From NCBI RefSeq assembly GCF_016920785.2, contig NW_024609953.1, positions 1 to 64,000 on the forward strand: a DNA stretch of 64,000 nt, read 5' to 3'. Origin of the DNA: Ixodes scapularis (Eukaryota; Arthropoda; Arachnida; Ixodida; Ixodidae). The notes under the pieces were generated by a model that was not told the DNA's origin, ran no database searches, and worked only from the letters and a program-made list of their open reading frames with translations. Made by a program: the position numbers and the translations under genes. This document shows positions 1-12,042 of this stretch, piece by piece; within the stretch, counting starts at the first letter, position 1; every line of letters begins with the position of its first letter.

Positions 1-49
1 GGCATCCGCATCGTCATCATCACTGATGACGTCATCGTCACGTGACCCC

Positions 50-190
50 CCCCCAGGTCCTCCCGAAGGAACCCAAGGTCGTTCCGAGGTCCTCCCGAAG
101 GAACCCGAGGTCCTTCCAAGGTCCTCCCGAGGTCCTCCCGAAGGAACCCGAGGTCCTTCGGGAGGACCTCGGGTTCCCTTCGGGAAAATT
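50..190. repeat. GC-rich minisatellite ending in a hairpin
   Basis: Short units built from ggtcctcccgaaggaaccc are repeated with small changes. The last unit is followed by its own inverse, so 138-157 can pair with 163-184 around a five-base loop, with one unpaired base. Reading frames across it are low-complexity and not credible as protein. Confidence 0.8.
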
Positions 191-2191
191 TACCCATAAT
201 GCACCGCGCGGTTACGCCGACGGCGACGGCAACGGCGACGCCGCTCAAGCCAGAAACGGGCGCCTAAGAGCTTGCGCTCTAAAATATTTAAGGACAGACA
301 AGCTACGTAACACAGTTTGGTCCTGTGTCTTGTAGCTGCTCGTCTTTGTCACTGTAATTTTGGGCACCTTTCAATCCAGAAATATGAACCAACTTCTCCA
401 AACAACCAGGTTGCTACATAATCGCAAAGTTAAAAAAAAAAAAAAAAAAAGATGTCGCTGCTTGCTTTTTTCTCGCTTAGGGCCACCAGTAAGTAAGAGG
501 TGCCGTGCAGCATCATTGCGGAGACAGGAACAAAATGCTGTATCAGGGGAGGCCCGGGCCCCATGCCCCCCCCCCCCCCCCCCCCCCTGGCTACGTGCCT
601 GAATGTGTCCTTTGTCCGACTCCACTCATACTCGAGCACTACGGCATAATTTCTTGGCTCTGGGCCCACCCGTCACGTCTTCCTCGCGTGTTAGCTAAAT
701 TTTTCAGTGAATTAAAAATTTCCTGGGGTTTGAGAGCATCTCATTCTAGTGGGTGAGAATAACTCTCTCGCGAGTGAGAACTTTGGGTTCGAGGCAACAT
801 GGAAACGGTGCATCGAGATGGAACGCGGTTAAAGCCCAACTTGGCGATTTTTTTCGTTCGTTTTTTTTTGGTGTCCTATCTATGGGTGCAGCTTCTTCTG
901 TGCTGTCTAGCTGCCGCAAGGCATCTCGTTGTCGTGCTCTTTCCACATCTTGTGCTTACGACGTGCCATAACCCAGCACTGCTTTGGGTCTCGCGGACCT
1001 TGCCCTGGTCAAGACGCTTGGTTTGGTGTTTCCGGTGACGCTTGCCTGGCTTGTTGGTCTCTCTCTGCCGCGTCCCTCTTCCGAGACCCTCTCAGTAGTT
1101 AACCTCCCATCTCTTTGGCCGAAAAAGCTCTTGCGAGAGCTGGCAACGGCCGTCTGTCCTGAGAAAGCGTGTGTGCGTGTGCCCCTCAAGGTTCCACGGC
1201 CCAGGAGCGGGGGTTGGGTCCCGGTTGCCCTTGGGCAGAAAAGCTGACCGCAAGTCAAAGGTGCATGACTTGCTCCTGTGAGTACCTTCTTGGCTTGGGG
1301 CGGGTGGTCTCGCGTTCTCGCCATGCTCTTGTCGCTTGTCGTCGAATGGCAGCGCACCCGTTACTGCTACAGAGAGCCTAGATTGAAGAGCGGGACCAAC
1401 TCGGTCGGGAAAAAGTGTTTGCAACTAATGACGGAGCCCTGCACACATGGTGTGCGTTGCTGGATAACGGGAGGACAGGCAGGATAAAGCTTGCAGACGA
1501 TAGACACTTTTCATCTCCTTGTAGCTTGTAATGCAAAGCCACGTGACCTTGATCGAGGAGTTGGAAACACTCAAATGTAGTCACACAAGGCCGCTCAAAG
1601 TTTTCCCGGCACCGTCTATTGGCCCATGCTTGAAAATTTCATAAAATGAAGTGTACAGTGAAAAGAAAAACGGTGGCTCTTGTGTCTGGAAGTTTCGAAA
1701 TGCAGCGGAATGTAAGGATCAGGAATAGGCGTTTTTTTAAAAGAACCGATGACCCGCAGCTAACTGAAGCGACAGTAAATCGTTGTTAGCTCCCTCTAAT
1801 GTATGTTACGATTGGTTTAGTTTAGCACACGTACACCTTGTGTTAGCGCTGCCTTGTGGTGTTCTGAGTTGCAAAAAGCTCAGCCTTAGCATAAGTTTTG
1901 CAGTTTGCATTGACACGATGCTTTAGATCCGGTAGGTGTTTCTAAACCGGGCTAAATTAACCTTCACGAATCACCTTGTGAAACAGTACATTGCTATCTA
2001 ACTCAATTGGAGTGTGCATTCATTTGAAATGAATGCCTGCCAGGTGAACAACTCTGCATTGCTCACTCAGCTTACTCTTCCTTGGCTTGCATCGCGATCG
2101 GCAGCTGTTCTTTTTTTTTTTATGATTCTTGAACATTTGAGAGAAACTGCAGTGAGTCAGTAGTCACCTCCTTTATGCTTCAGTCAGAAAA
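191..2191. other. No gene recognised; homopolymer runs
   Basis: I see no convincing gene here. It contains an A19 run (432-450) and a C22 run (566-587). The small open frames overlap on both strands and several consist largely of the homopolymer translations. Confidence 0.5.
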
Positions 2192-2220
2192 GGGGGGAGG
2201 GGGGGGGGGGGGGGGGGGGG
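2192..2220. repeat. G-rich homopolymer tract
   Basis: A nearly pure G run of about 29 bases. A similar T-then-G run lies at about 3135-3163. Confidence 0.95.
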
Positions 2221-2404
2221 CTCGGTCGGGCAAGAAAAAGTTACGACCTAGCAAGTCAGGCAGGCAGTCGCCCGTCCGTATTTTTGTGTCGGCTGACATG
2301 TAACATAAATGGTGATGTAGCACTGTTAAGATCACGATGTTTACAACAGTTGGCGTCTGACCATGGTGTCGCGGTCTAATAAACAAAACTCTCGGGTAAC
2401 TGTT

Positions 2405-2640
2405 TTTATGTGACACTGTGGCGTCATTGTGTCATGTGACGTGACCTGATGTAACAATACTTGGATCCTCCCCCCTCTTGTGGTCAGCAGCATTGTTAAA
2501 TAAGCAAGCACCATGTGGCACCATGGCGTGACAATATCAGGTGACAGCACGATGTAGGGTGTCGCATGACTTGACATCAAGTTACATGGTCGCGTGACAT
2601 AACATCACGTTACACCGTGACGTCCGGTGACACGACTTCA
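2405..2640. repeat. Degenerate TGACGT/CACGTGAC-rich tract
   Basis: The pieces tgacgt, cacgtgac and tgacatcac recur at irregular spacing on both strands. A tract of the same flavour lies at about 38055-38260, and a single perfect TGACGTCA palindrome lies near position 27. This looks like a decayed satellite or two related repeats. Function as a cluster of CREB or E-box sites would be pure speculation. Confidence 0.5.
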
Positions 2641-2660
2641 ACCTATAACTGCTACGCATT

Positions 2661-2713
2661 TAGAAAAGTTTGGCCAATCGAATATACATGCTGAGAAAAG
2701 TTTGGCCAATCGG
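2661..2713. repeat. 18-bp direct repeat, two copies
   Basis: The word gaaaagtttggccaatcg occurs twice, about 33 bases apart, immediately left of the foldback at 2817. Confidence 0.85.
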
Positions 2714-2816
2714 CGGAGCTTGCCGCGCTCTAGAACAAGCGGGCTCGGCGATGCCACAAGATGAATTGAAGGTAAACATGTTCGGCAGATATCTGCCTGG
2801 TTGGGTGAATTTAAAT

Positions 2817-2998
2817 GTAAAGAATAAAGAAATACGCCAACCAAAAAGTCGAAAAATTGTCCCAACGTTTCGAAACAGTTCGTTTCTTCCTCAGGGGCGA
2901 CTAAACGGGTTTAGTCGCCCCTGAGGAAGAAACGAACTGTTTCAAAACGTTGGGACAATTTTTCGACTTTTTGGTTGGCGTATTTCTTTATTCTTTAC
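2817..2998. repeat. 182-bp near-perfect foldback
   Basis: Two arms of about 90 bases are reverse complements meeting at 2907/2908, with only two unpaired central bases and very few mismatches. Each arm, read outward from the centre, carries a Penelope-style tail (gaggaagaaac, then gtttcgaaacgtt) and ends in an A/T-rich segment. The most visible mismatch is gtttcg in the left arm against gtttca in the right arm. It may be a head-to-head retroelement tail or an assembly foldback. Confidence 0.85.
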
Positions 2999-2999
2999 A

Positions 3000-5900
3000 C
3001 AAGATGAATGTTTTTACTTTTGGCCGCTCCACTATCTTGTACACTGACATTTTGTTATGCCTGCAATTGATCACTGAATCGAAGTACCAATCATCCTTCA
3101 TTGATTTCCACAAACTAAAATTACAAATAAGCGTTTTTTTTTTTTTTGGGGGGGGGGGGGGGGGCAGGAATAGGATGGTTTAGAACAAAATGAAGCTTAC
3201 TACTCAAACAAAAAGGAGTCTGACAATTTAGCGCACGAGCTCGCAGCGCCTCTCCTATGTGGCACCCGTCACGGCATTGCATTTTGGCAGTGGTCGTTTT
3301 TGCGACATAATACTTACAGTGTTAGAAATTCACTTTTGAGAAAAGAAGAATGAATAAAAATCATATAATTCTAAGAGATTGTGTCAGATAAGTGAGTCTG
3401 AGTATTTGATGGCACGTACAGTGCCAGAGAAGCCTACATTAACGAGAAACCTCTCATTACGATGGCCGATCAACGCATTCTTGGTCTGCCTAGTTCAGAG
3501 TGGGTCCGAAATCCAATGCCCCCAGATGACGGAAGCAACATCCTGTCTCGTGGTTTCCAGACTCTTAGCCGTAGTTGCTACACTGTCGGCATGCGCAAAA
3601 GAATGCCAAACTCTCCAAGTTTAAAAGATTCTAAGAAATAAAAGCAGGCAGTTTCTTTTTTTTTTAAGTTGCATCAACGAGGTTATTTGATTAAATACGC
3701 CTATTCAGTTTTACATTCGTGTACCTTTTCTTATTTGTGGCGTTTATTTTGGTGGAGGTGTAGTTCGAGTTCCCCCTATCCAGTAAAATAATGTATTGGG
3801 AATACCTTTGTATCCTTCCTTCCGACTTTGTTGTAATCTCGCAAAGAATTAAATGACTCTAGCTTCCCTTATGATTGGTAGCAGAAGAAATGCCAAATCA
3901 AATTCTAACCAAATTTTGACGGGTGAGGATGACCACAAAGTTTATACAACATAAAATTCTTCATTATTTGAGTGAAAAAGTTTTTGCCTAATACTTTACA
4001 AGAAAAAGTACTTTGAGGATGCCTCATTACCACTGGGAGTACCCATACTGCTGTACCCTCATCTTTTTCTCAGTAATGAGTACTAGATCCAGCATGCCAC
4101 GTGTCTGCTGCCTCTGATGCGGCGTGTGGCTTTGCTCCCAGGGTTTCTCTTCCTTTCAACTTTTAGTTGAGTATCCAGCAAATGCTAACAAGTGCCAACC
4201 TGAGGCTCCGAGACGTGCTTCCAGTGCATAAGCGTTCGTACTACTTGTCGCAGTCTTTTCAGCATACAGTGATGCGATGGCTGCGCCATTTGTGCCCGAA
4301 CGCTCGCCCTGCTACATCCTGCTTCATTTTGGCAAAATGTGAGAAATTTTCACCAACATTGTGGCAAAACTTATTTTCACTTTATTAATATTTCACGTAT
4401 ACCGTTACTTTTTCTTTTTTTTTTTAAGAAGCTTTACAGATTTGTTTTCAGAAAGCCGTGAAAGCTACACTTGTGCGGTTTGGCCTCTGATAAGGAGCCG
4501 AAACCTAGGAACGCGTCCAAAGTGAGCTTTTTTTCACAACGCCGTGAAGTGCTGCCCCTGCCTAGTATTTTGCTGAAAAGAGTTGATTTAGTGGTTTCTG
4601 ATGGCTCGCAGCAAGTTTCTAATTGGAACCATATGTCTATTTTTACTAATTAAAAAGTTACTTAACAAAAATACTTAATTATCCTACTTATTACGATTAG
4701 AACCCTATGTTATTTCCCTCTGACCGTGTAACCCAACTGCACAAACCGCACAAATATAGCTTTCACGGCTCTTTTTAACTCTTTCCTGACTTCGGGAAAA
4801 GTATCAATTTTCAACTAGCGTATGGAGCAATATGACACATCAAAATGTGGCCAATTAGTTCTTTCAAAAGAATCAGGTTAATATAATGTGGAAAAGGATT
4901 TTCAATATTTATTTTTTGAAAATACAGTGTACACGTGGAAGACGCCGAAACTTTTACAGCTTTTTGTCACATTAAACGACAAACAAGAAAGTTTCCGAAT
5001 ATAGAAATTGTGCCCCACACCCATGGCTGTTACTTTTGCAAGTTGGTGTATTCTCAACTGACGTTGTCTATTTTCGGTTCGTCAGAGAGTTAGCTTCCGT
5101 AACACGTGTGGTTTTCAACGAAGGAATGATAATAGTTGGTGAAACACAAACAGTACACCGCACATCCCCAGCAAAATGCTTTCCTTGTGTTCTACCTTTT
5201 TTTTTTTTTTTTTTTTTTTTCATAGTCCGTATTGCAGTTCCCTCATATTTAGAATTTTCGTGCGCCTCGTTGGGAACATAAAACGTGCACGCCGGCTCAG
5301 GACAGCCTTGGAAATTATAATGATGCTTACCGACAACCATTAGTTAAGCAACGCCTACAACATCGTTTAAAGTGTCCCCAGAGCTCTTGGGATCTAAAAA
5401 AAAAATATGCCACAATACAGTTGAAGGATCTAAATAATGTCACCTTAGTTTCGAAGACCGATGCAAGCAGTCAGCCGTGTCAGACAAGTGCAACCACCGT
5501 TCCCACGACTGTTTTTGACAGTTCACCAGCTTGTGATAAAGCTTAAACCTAGGTTGAAACCGAAACTAGAGTTTTCGGCTATCCACGAGATTGTGGAACA
5601 TAATTATCCGCACTAAATTTAACTTCTTGACGGCGCTAGGAAACCCTCATCACCGGAGATCGATGGCCTATGGGCAGGGTCAGGAAAGAGTTCAAGAAAT
5701 CTGTAAAGCTTAAAGAAGAAAAAAAAAAAAAAAACTATGATAAATTGAGCCTCGTTACATGGCTGGGTTAAAGCATTGTTGCAATTATGCTTGTTGTCTG
5801 TTCTCTGGTTGGATTGCAGGCATCGTTCAGTGCGCTTGTCACCGCGCAGTGCTGTACTGCAGCGAAGCAACAATCGCGTAATAGACGTCGCAATTTTTTT

Positions 5901-6086
5901 TTTTTTTTTTTTTGTCGCAGCGCACCCATGTGCTAAAAGGGAAACACTCCTTTACAGTGAGACGTTACATAAGGTTTCTCAATAGGAGAGTGCGCGCGCA
6001 GCTTTATGCGGCGCTCAAAAGTGGAGAGGGCCACGCGTGTCCCGACCTTTGACTCCGCTGTCAAGAAAGGTTGTCACCGAGTGGAG
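3000..6086. other. No gene recognised
   Basis: AT-leaning intergenic sequence with homopolymers (T/G run 3135-3163, T-run about 5198-5220, A-run about 5720-5734, T-run about 5894-5913). The only open frames are under about 90 codons and unremarkable. Confidence 0.45.
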
Positions 6087-6901
6087 TATAGACTATTCCA
6101 TTTAGCGCTCTCTGGGCGGCACCATTTTGTTTGACCGCAGCGCCCTCGCCATACATCCGGGAAGTTCAGCGGGTTCGGCGGGGTAAAACGAGAGAGAGGG
6201 CACGCGCCCGACTCCGCGAGCAGACGACAAACCGGGAGGTTGCCGTTCTCCATCTTTGGGCTGTATCGGCGGGCTCTACCGAACATCGAACTCTCGCTCG
6301 TGGCTGCCGTTGTGAAGTGGTTCGCGTTCTTAGAATAGTTGTGGCTACTCCGTAATCAGCCTATAGCTCTCCGTTGTTCTATTTTGCTAAATGATCAGCT
6401 AGCATATCTTTTTTCCGTTACTTAAATAGCAGTTGAGTCAGCCGGCAGTACTACCCTCAACTACTGCTTGTATTGCGGCAGGAGAGCACGTTTTATTTAT
6501 TATTTCAGACTTCCACCCATGGTCGCTAAAGGCCTACACCAGTACGAACTTTTGTATAGTAAAAAAAGGTACAACAACCGGATTTACTTTTCGCCAAAGA
6601 GACCGGCCAATCTGACACAGTTTTCCCTATTTTTTTTTTTTTTATTTGCACGCAGGTAACAGCGCAATTTGACCCTGTGAGTCTTTTTATCTAGCATAGT
6701 ATTACACGGCAACTGGCATACCAAAATCTGCGCATCTGCGCTTGAAAGTTCCAAAATGACGCGATTTTAAACAGAGTTTGCACGCCAGCCGGACGCTAGC
6801 TACAGCCCAGTCGGCGGAGCGGACGATATGCGGGGTGAGAGGGGGAGTGCATTTTTTTCTCTTTTACCCTCTCTGCTATGACCCTAATGGAACGGTCTAT
6901 A
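6087..6901. mobile_element. Candidate inverted-repeat element, about 815 bp
   Basis: The left end reads tatagactattccattta. The right end, reverse complemented, reads tatagaccgttccattag, so the outer 17-18 bases match apart from a few changes. The interior is GC-rich with no coding sequence I recognise. No clear target duplication was found, so the exact borders are uncertain. Confidence 0.45.
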
Positions 6902-6954
6902 TCTGATAGACTACGATATTTTGACGCTATATTTTTCACATTCGAGATTCATCA

Positions 6955-7110
6955 ATAGGGAGTTTTCGTAGAGCGCGTTTCCCCCTCTGCTAAGCGTTCC
7001 GCAACGAAGAAGTTGCTACAGCGCCTGCACGCCGACAGCCTTGACTGTAGAGTTCCGGGTATGGTTATGGGTTGCGGAATAGCGAAAACGGTCTACGAAA
7101 ACTCCCTTAT
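6955..7110. mobile_element. Short MITE-like inverted repeat
   Basis: The left arm atagggagttttcgtaga is mirrored by tctacgaaaactccctta on the right. Pairing continues inward through gttccgcaac / gttgcggaa. The whole unit is about 155 bp and has no coding capacity, typical of a miniature DNA transposon. I could not assign a superfamily. Confidence 0.65.
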
Positions 7111-7637
7111 GACACTTGAGTATTGCGAGAAATGTTTGCTCCGCATAGATATTTTTTGTTGTTGTTTTTTGTCAATTTTGGTTTAGTTATTTTCGTTATA
7201 CAAGTTTCGTCTGTTCGATAGCTAATGAACTAGATTAGCTGTAGCAATAAATGCAACTCAAAGAGCTTTTTCTTTTTTAAGAAAGCATATTTATTGTTTA
7301 TTTTTTTATATTTGTTATGAAGTTCTACTCGTGACATGCCAGTCTTGTTGATAATAAAATGATAAAAGCTTTGTTTTCTATCTAAATTAGGAACTGCAAT
7401 TTCATTACAACCTTCAGAACGTGAAAAAGGCATTACTTGGGGTGCCCGAAATTTTTATATTCTAACATTTTTTTAGTGGAATATACTGTTTGGTTTACGT
7501 TTGATTTCATACCTAAAATAGCCGTGGACAGCAGTTTGTAGGTATAGCTAAATCAGCATCTCGTTACCGTCCCTTGTGCTTCTACGCGAAATTAATCTTC
7601 TAGACGGGAAATCAAACATGTCATGCTGTCGATGCTC

Positions 7638-7707
7638 TCAAATGGTTGCACAGAAGCAGAAAAGCAAACTGTTTACTTTGGTTTCCTGCTTCTGTGCAAC
7701 CGTTTGA
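7638..7707. repeat. Hairpin with 22-bp arms
   Basis: The arm at 7638-7659 pairs with 7686-7707 with one mismatch. It sits in a repeat-like block with a T-rich tract (about 7846-7866), just beyond the 3' end of the CR1/L2-like LINE. Confidence 0.75.
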
Positions 7708-7959
7708 AAGGTGGTCTAGTTGCTTGCTCCATTTGCGCCATTTTAATAAATTCTTGCTTGCCTGTGCCTTGCTGCGCCCGAAGGAAAAACAAAAATTGCT
7801 CCAGACTGCGCCGAAGCAGACAAGTATGCCATGGAATTGTTGCTTTTTTTTTTTCTTTGCTTTTTTTAAGACTTTTCGTTTTTGCTTGGCATCCATTGGG
7901 CTTTGGCCATTACAATCTAACCCAGGTTTCTCTTTCCCCGGCACGGATCTCTATTGTAG

Positions 7960-8511
7960 TAGGTTGGATCGGGGATCTTTTATTTATGTATTACCAATAC
8001 CCTCAGGGCCATCAGGCGTTAGAGAGGGGAGTGGGTGTTAAGTACAATGTTTGATACTGCTTCTCGGAATCTGATGGGATCCTGAATGGTGACGATGTCT
8101 TCGGGAACGTCATTCCAGTCCACAATTGCATCAGGAAGAGGGGCGTGCTGATGTGCTGTTGAAAAACACTTTGGCCGGGCTATTTTATTGCATTGATCGA
8201 GTCTGGAGGAAAGATGAGCCGGTGAAGAAAGAAGAGACTGATTTAGAAGTGGTGAATAAAAAACTTTATGCAGAAGGAGAGACGGAATATTTTTCGACGG
8301 GTGAAAAGCAATGGGAGAGAGAGATTTGATTTAATGAGGGAGACACTGGAAAAACTGGAGTAATCAGACTGAATAAAACGCGCAGCACGGTTTTGAACAG
8401 ATTCAATGTAGTCTGTTAATGTAGCATGATGAGGGTGCCAGATTGAAGATACGTATTCTAATTTAGACCGGACTAGGGCAAGATAGATGAGCCGTTTTAG
8501 TTGAGAAGGGG
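7960..8511 (-). pseudogene. CR1/L2-like LINE, 3' part of the reverse-transcriptase ORF
   Basis: Read on the - strand, the segment encodes the C-terminal end of a non-LTR reverse transcriptase: FAPSQLKRLIYLALVRSKLEY, then IWHPHH, then ESVQNRAARFI, a block order typical of CR1/L2-like elements. A stop and then an A/T-rich tail with aataaa (about 7968) follow. At least one internal stop or frameshift is present. The sequence is continuous in frame with 11487-11700 once the I-type LINE between them is removed, so both are one older copy split by a younger insertion. Confidence 0.75.
8497..8511. repeat. Left target-site duplication of the I-type LINE
   Basis: The sequence ttagttgagaagggg is repeated exactly at 11487-11501 at the other end of the inserted LINE. 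The core agttgagaagggg (13 bp) is the minimal duplication; the first two bases could be chance. Confidence 0.85.
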
Positions 8512-11488
8512 CAAACCTTGGTGGAATAAGGAGTGTGCCGTGACGCGCACAGAGTAAAATAAGGCATGGGGCAAGTTCAGGCGGTATCCCACCTCAAGAA
8601 ACCTGGTTGAGTTTAGAAAACGAAAAGCTAAAGCGCGGTGGACCCGTAAGCGATCAAAACGGAAAACCTGGATGAAATATGTGTCATCTCTGAGCAGTTT
8701 TGTAACTGCTAAGGAGGTCTGAGATAGATTCAAGAGAATCCAAGGGGACTACAGAGGGTTTACGATTCCTGTTTTCAATCCTCCATCTGCTTCACTGAAA
8801 GATACGGCTAACGTCCTTGGGGAGTACTTTTATTCTGTGTCCAGCTCCTCTAATTATTCTGATTCCTTCAAGTTGTTTAAACGACGAGCAGAGCAGCATA
8901 ATATAGTTACAACGGGATCAAACGCTGCATCTTATAATCAGCCCTTCACACAGTACGAGCTAAAGAGTGCCCTTGATATAAAAAAACTCTCTGGTCCTGG
9001 ACCCGATGGACTACATTACGAAATGCTGCGTAATCTCTCTCCAGAATCTCTCGAATCCCTTCTTAATTTCTTCAATTCATTGTGGAAAAGGGCTAGCTTT
9101 CCAGCAGCTTGGAAACGGGCACACATTATCCCTCTCCTGAAGCCGGGTAAGGATCCACCTCTGCCCTCTAGTTACCGTCCGATCGCTTTAACCAGCTGCC
9201 TTGGGAAAACATATGAAAGATTGATTAACAGGCGGCTGGTGTACGTTCTAGAAAAGGAAAGTATTTTGAATAACAATCAGTGCGGGTTCCGCCGAGGACA
9301 ATCCACCTTGGATCATTTGGTGCGCCTAGAAACGGCCATACGTGAAGCATTCGTGAATAGGCAGAACTGTGTATCAGTCTTTTTTGACTTAGAAAAGGCC
9401 TATGATACAGCAGTGCGGTATGGCATCCTCCAAGACCTTTATGGCTACGGAATTCGTGGGCGTATGCTGCAGTGCATAGAAGATTTTTTGACTGACAGGA
9501 CGTTTCAGGTCAGATTAGGAACTGTTTTGTCAGATCGGTTCATTCAAGAAAATGGGGTTCCCCAGGGAGGTATCCTGAGTGTTACACTTTTTGTAATCAA
9601 AATGAATTCTCTCGCACAGGTTTTGCCACCGTCCATTACATACTCACTTTATGTTGACGATATCCAAATCTCAGCATCGTGGTGCAATCTCTCGAGCTGC
9701 GAGCGCCAGCTACAGCTTGCCATAAATAAGCTTGCTAAGTGGGCGGACGAAAATGGTTTTAAGTTTTCTCCCGGGAAAAGTGTTTGTGTCCTATTTTCTT
9801 TACGCCGTGGTCTATCACTGGATCCATCCCTAAAACTGCAAAGAACCTGCATCCCTGTCAGGAAAGAGCACAAGTTCTTAGGTGTTACCTTTGACAAAAA
9901 GCTCAATTTTATTGCTCACCTCAAGTCACTCAAAGAAAAACGTCTCAAAACTGCGAATATTCTGAAAGTCTTATCCCATAAAAGTTGGGGATCTGACAGA
10001 AAATGTCTTCTACAGCTGTACAACGCTCTTGTTCGATCCCGTCTCGACTATGGGGCTCCAGTTTACGGTTCCGCACGACCGTCCGCGCTCAAGATGTTGG
10101 ATCCAGTCCATCACCTTGGACCGCGACTCGCTACAGGTGCTTTTCGGACGTCGCCCGTCCTCAGCCTGTATGCTGAATCAAATGAGATGTCACTCGAGAA
10201 AAGACGCCATCATCTAAGCTTAACTTATTACTACAAGGTGCTTGCTAACCGTAATCATCCAACCTACCACTCCCTACAGAAGTCTAGATTTTGCCGCCTT
10301 TTTGAGAATAGGCCAAGCATTGTGAGGCCCTTGAGTTTCCGAGTAGAGCAGTTATGTTCCTCACTTGATCTGTGTTTGAACGAAGTTAATCTTTTGCAGA
10401 GTGTAAACTGTGTTGCCCCCTGGGACATAGTGCCAGTTGCTTGTGACTGGTCTCTCGCAAGGTTTAATAAACATAGCGTCTCTGCCCTTATCATGCAACA
10501 GGAATTTTCTGAGGTTGAGAAGAAGTATGAAGGTTACACTCATTTTTACACCGATGGCGCCAAGACGTCGTCATTTGTTGGCATCGCCGTGCATTCTGAT
10601 TGTTTTATTAAAGTGAAACGCCTAAATGCTTTCTCTAGCATTTTTACAGCTGAAGTTTCTGCAATATCTATGGCAATAGATTATATTCTCCGGGCTAAAA
10701 TAAACAGGCTGTCCTATTTGTAGACTCTCGGAGTGCGGTTACCGCAATATGCTCCTTTAGAGTTACTAAGAATGCGCTGGTGCAGCAACTTCAAAATAAG
10801 CTTAATAAAGCGGTACATGGAGGCCTTGATATAAAATTTTGTTGGGTGCCGAGTCATATGGGAATAAAAGGTAATGAAGAAGCAGACAGACTCGCTACAT
10901 CCTCAGGTAATCTTCCCCCGTCTCACGCCTGTTTGCCACACCAAGACATTAAACCTGTAATAAAGTCATCCCTTCGTTTATGGCAGTCTGAATGGAACGT
11001 GGAGTGCAATAACAAACTTCATATTACAAAGCCGGTTCTTGGGCTCTGGGAGAGCTCTTCTCAGAGGAACCGATTCCATCAAGTAATATTGTGCCGTCTT
11101 CGAATCGGTCATTCTTACGTGACGCACAAATATCTTCTTAGTGGAGAGGACCCACCGGTGTGTGAACATTGTGGGGATACGCTTACCATCATGCATATCC
11201 TGTGGCTGTGTTCAGCTTTGGACAAGGAACGTCGTGTTCACTTGCCACAATTGTTTCACTTCCAAATCCCATTTCATCCTGCTCTTTTGCTGGGAGAATA
11301 CCCCCTCATCCCATTCGACCGTGTGTTGTCTTTTACCACAAGCGCGGGTTTTATTAATAGGATCTAACCCTACATCGGTAATTATTATTCTGTAGCTCGT
11401 TAACAGCAACAGCTGATTTCTTAAATTTTGTTTGGCGCAGTATGGCCTCCGTAGCTGTTGCGCCATAACACCCCCAAACATCATCATT
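8512..11488 (+). mobile_element. 5'-truncated I-clade non-LTR retrotransposon
   Basis: The insert lies between two copies of ttagttgagaagggg. It starts inside the linker between endonuclease and reverse transcriptase (motif PWWNKECA at about 8516), so the endonuclease and ORF1 are missing. Reverse transcriptase and RNase H follow in the order used by I-type LINEs. After the stop at 11367 comes a short 3' UTR ending in catcatcatt, in keeping with the short simple 3' ends of this group. It lies opposite to the CR1/L2-like LINE that it interrupts. The intact duplication means the insertion is younger than its host element, but stops show it is dead. Confidence 0.85.
8513..11367 (+). pseudogene. 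I-type LINE ORF2: reverse transcriptase plus RNase H, broken
   Basis: The enzyme would copy LINE RNA into DNA at the target site. Visible in order are: the linker with WWN (8519); a fingers/palm region with KPGKDPPLPSSYRPIAL; FFDLEKAYD (aspartate near 9388), the first catalytic motif; NGVPQGGILS; and the catalytic YVDD box at 9650-9661. An RNase H domain follows, with FYTDGA (about 10544), TAEVSAI, VDSRSAV and a WVPSHMGIKGNEEAD block, then a Cys/His-containing tail. Damage: TAA at 8555, TGA at 8720, and a one-base frame change near 10705-10711 that separates the first RNase H acidic residues from the rest. The longest open piece is 8837-10723, and the second runs 10780-11367. The motif after KAYDT reads AVRYGIL, where related elements usually keep a tryptophan before RYGIL; that comparison is from memory. 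Confidence 0.88.
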
Positions 11489-11700
11489 AGTTGAGAAGGG
11501 GTGGATCTGAAATTGCGACGAAGGAAACCCGAGCTTTTGCTAGCGGAACTCACAACTGAATTAATATGGTTTTCCCAGGCAAGGTTTGAAGTTAGAAGAA
11601 CGCGGAGGTATCTATACATATCCGTGGGGCTTATCATGCTGGGGTCGAGTAACACCACAGGCGGACTTATCATGCTGGCATCGATTAACACCACAGGCAG
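11487..11700 (-). pseudogene. CR1/L2-like LINE, upstream part of the same split copy
   Basis: On the - strand the frame reads YRYLRVLLTSNLAWENHI, then SSASKSSGFLRRNFRSTPSQL, the block that normally comes before RLIYLALVRSKLEY in these reverse transcriptases. That next block is found at about 8450-8500, on the other side of the I-type LINE, in the same frame. The fragment is open from about 11694. Upstream coding sequence beyond 11700 is not recognisable. Confidence 0.78.
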
Positions 11701-11706
11701 CCATCA
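11637..11706. repeat. 35-bp tandem duplication
   Basis: Two adjacent units share cttatcatgctgg followed by cgantaacaccacaggc, with about three differences. They lie at the 5' edge of the split LINE fragment. Confidence 0.8.
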
Positions 11707-12040
11707 CTTGACACAAACTAATGCATGGAACTCTATGGGAAAAACGAGAAAAAGTTACGTTTCCCCCTTTCTAAGCTGTTGTCGGCACTGAAACGTTTTG
11801 GCTTCTTTGAGGGAATCCTGTCAAATACCTGGTGCACTAACATTAAGACTGACAGTCCTCACAATTCTTATAAATGTTTTGTGGTCAAGAGTGACTCCGC
11901 TGGGCGAAAAATGTCGTGCAGCTCGATGAGACAAGAGTTACCTAGAGTTATCACGGAGTCGGTGGCAGTTTCGAGGAGTTGGGTTTAACAGACGACTAGA
12001 TTGAAGGAAAAGACGGTGAGAGTGCAGGCGAGCTGGTGGT
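11707..12040. other. No gene recognised
   Basis: Short frames only; no recognisable domain. Confidence 0.4.
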
Positions 12041-12042
12041 AG

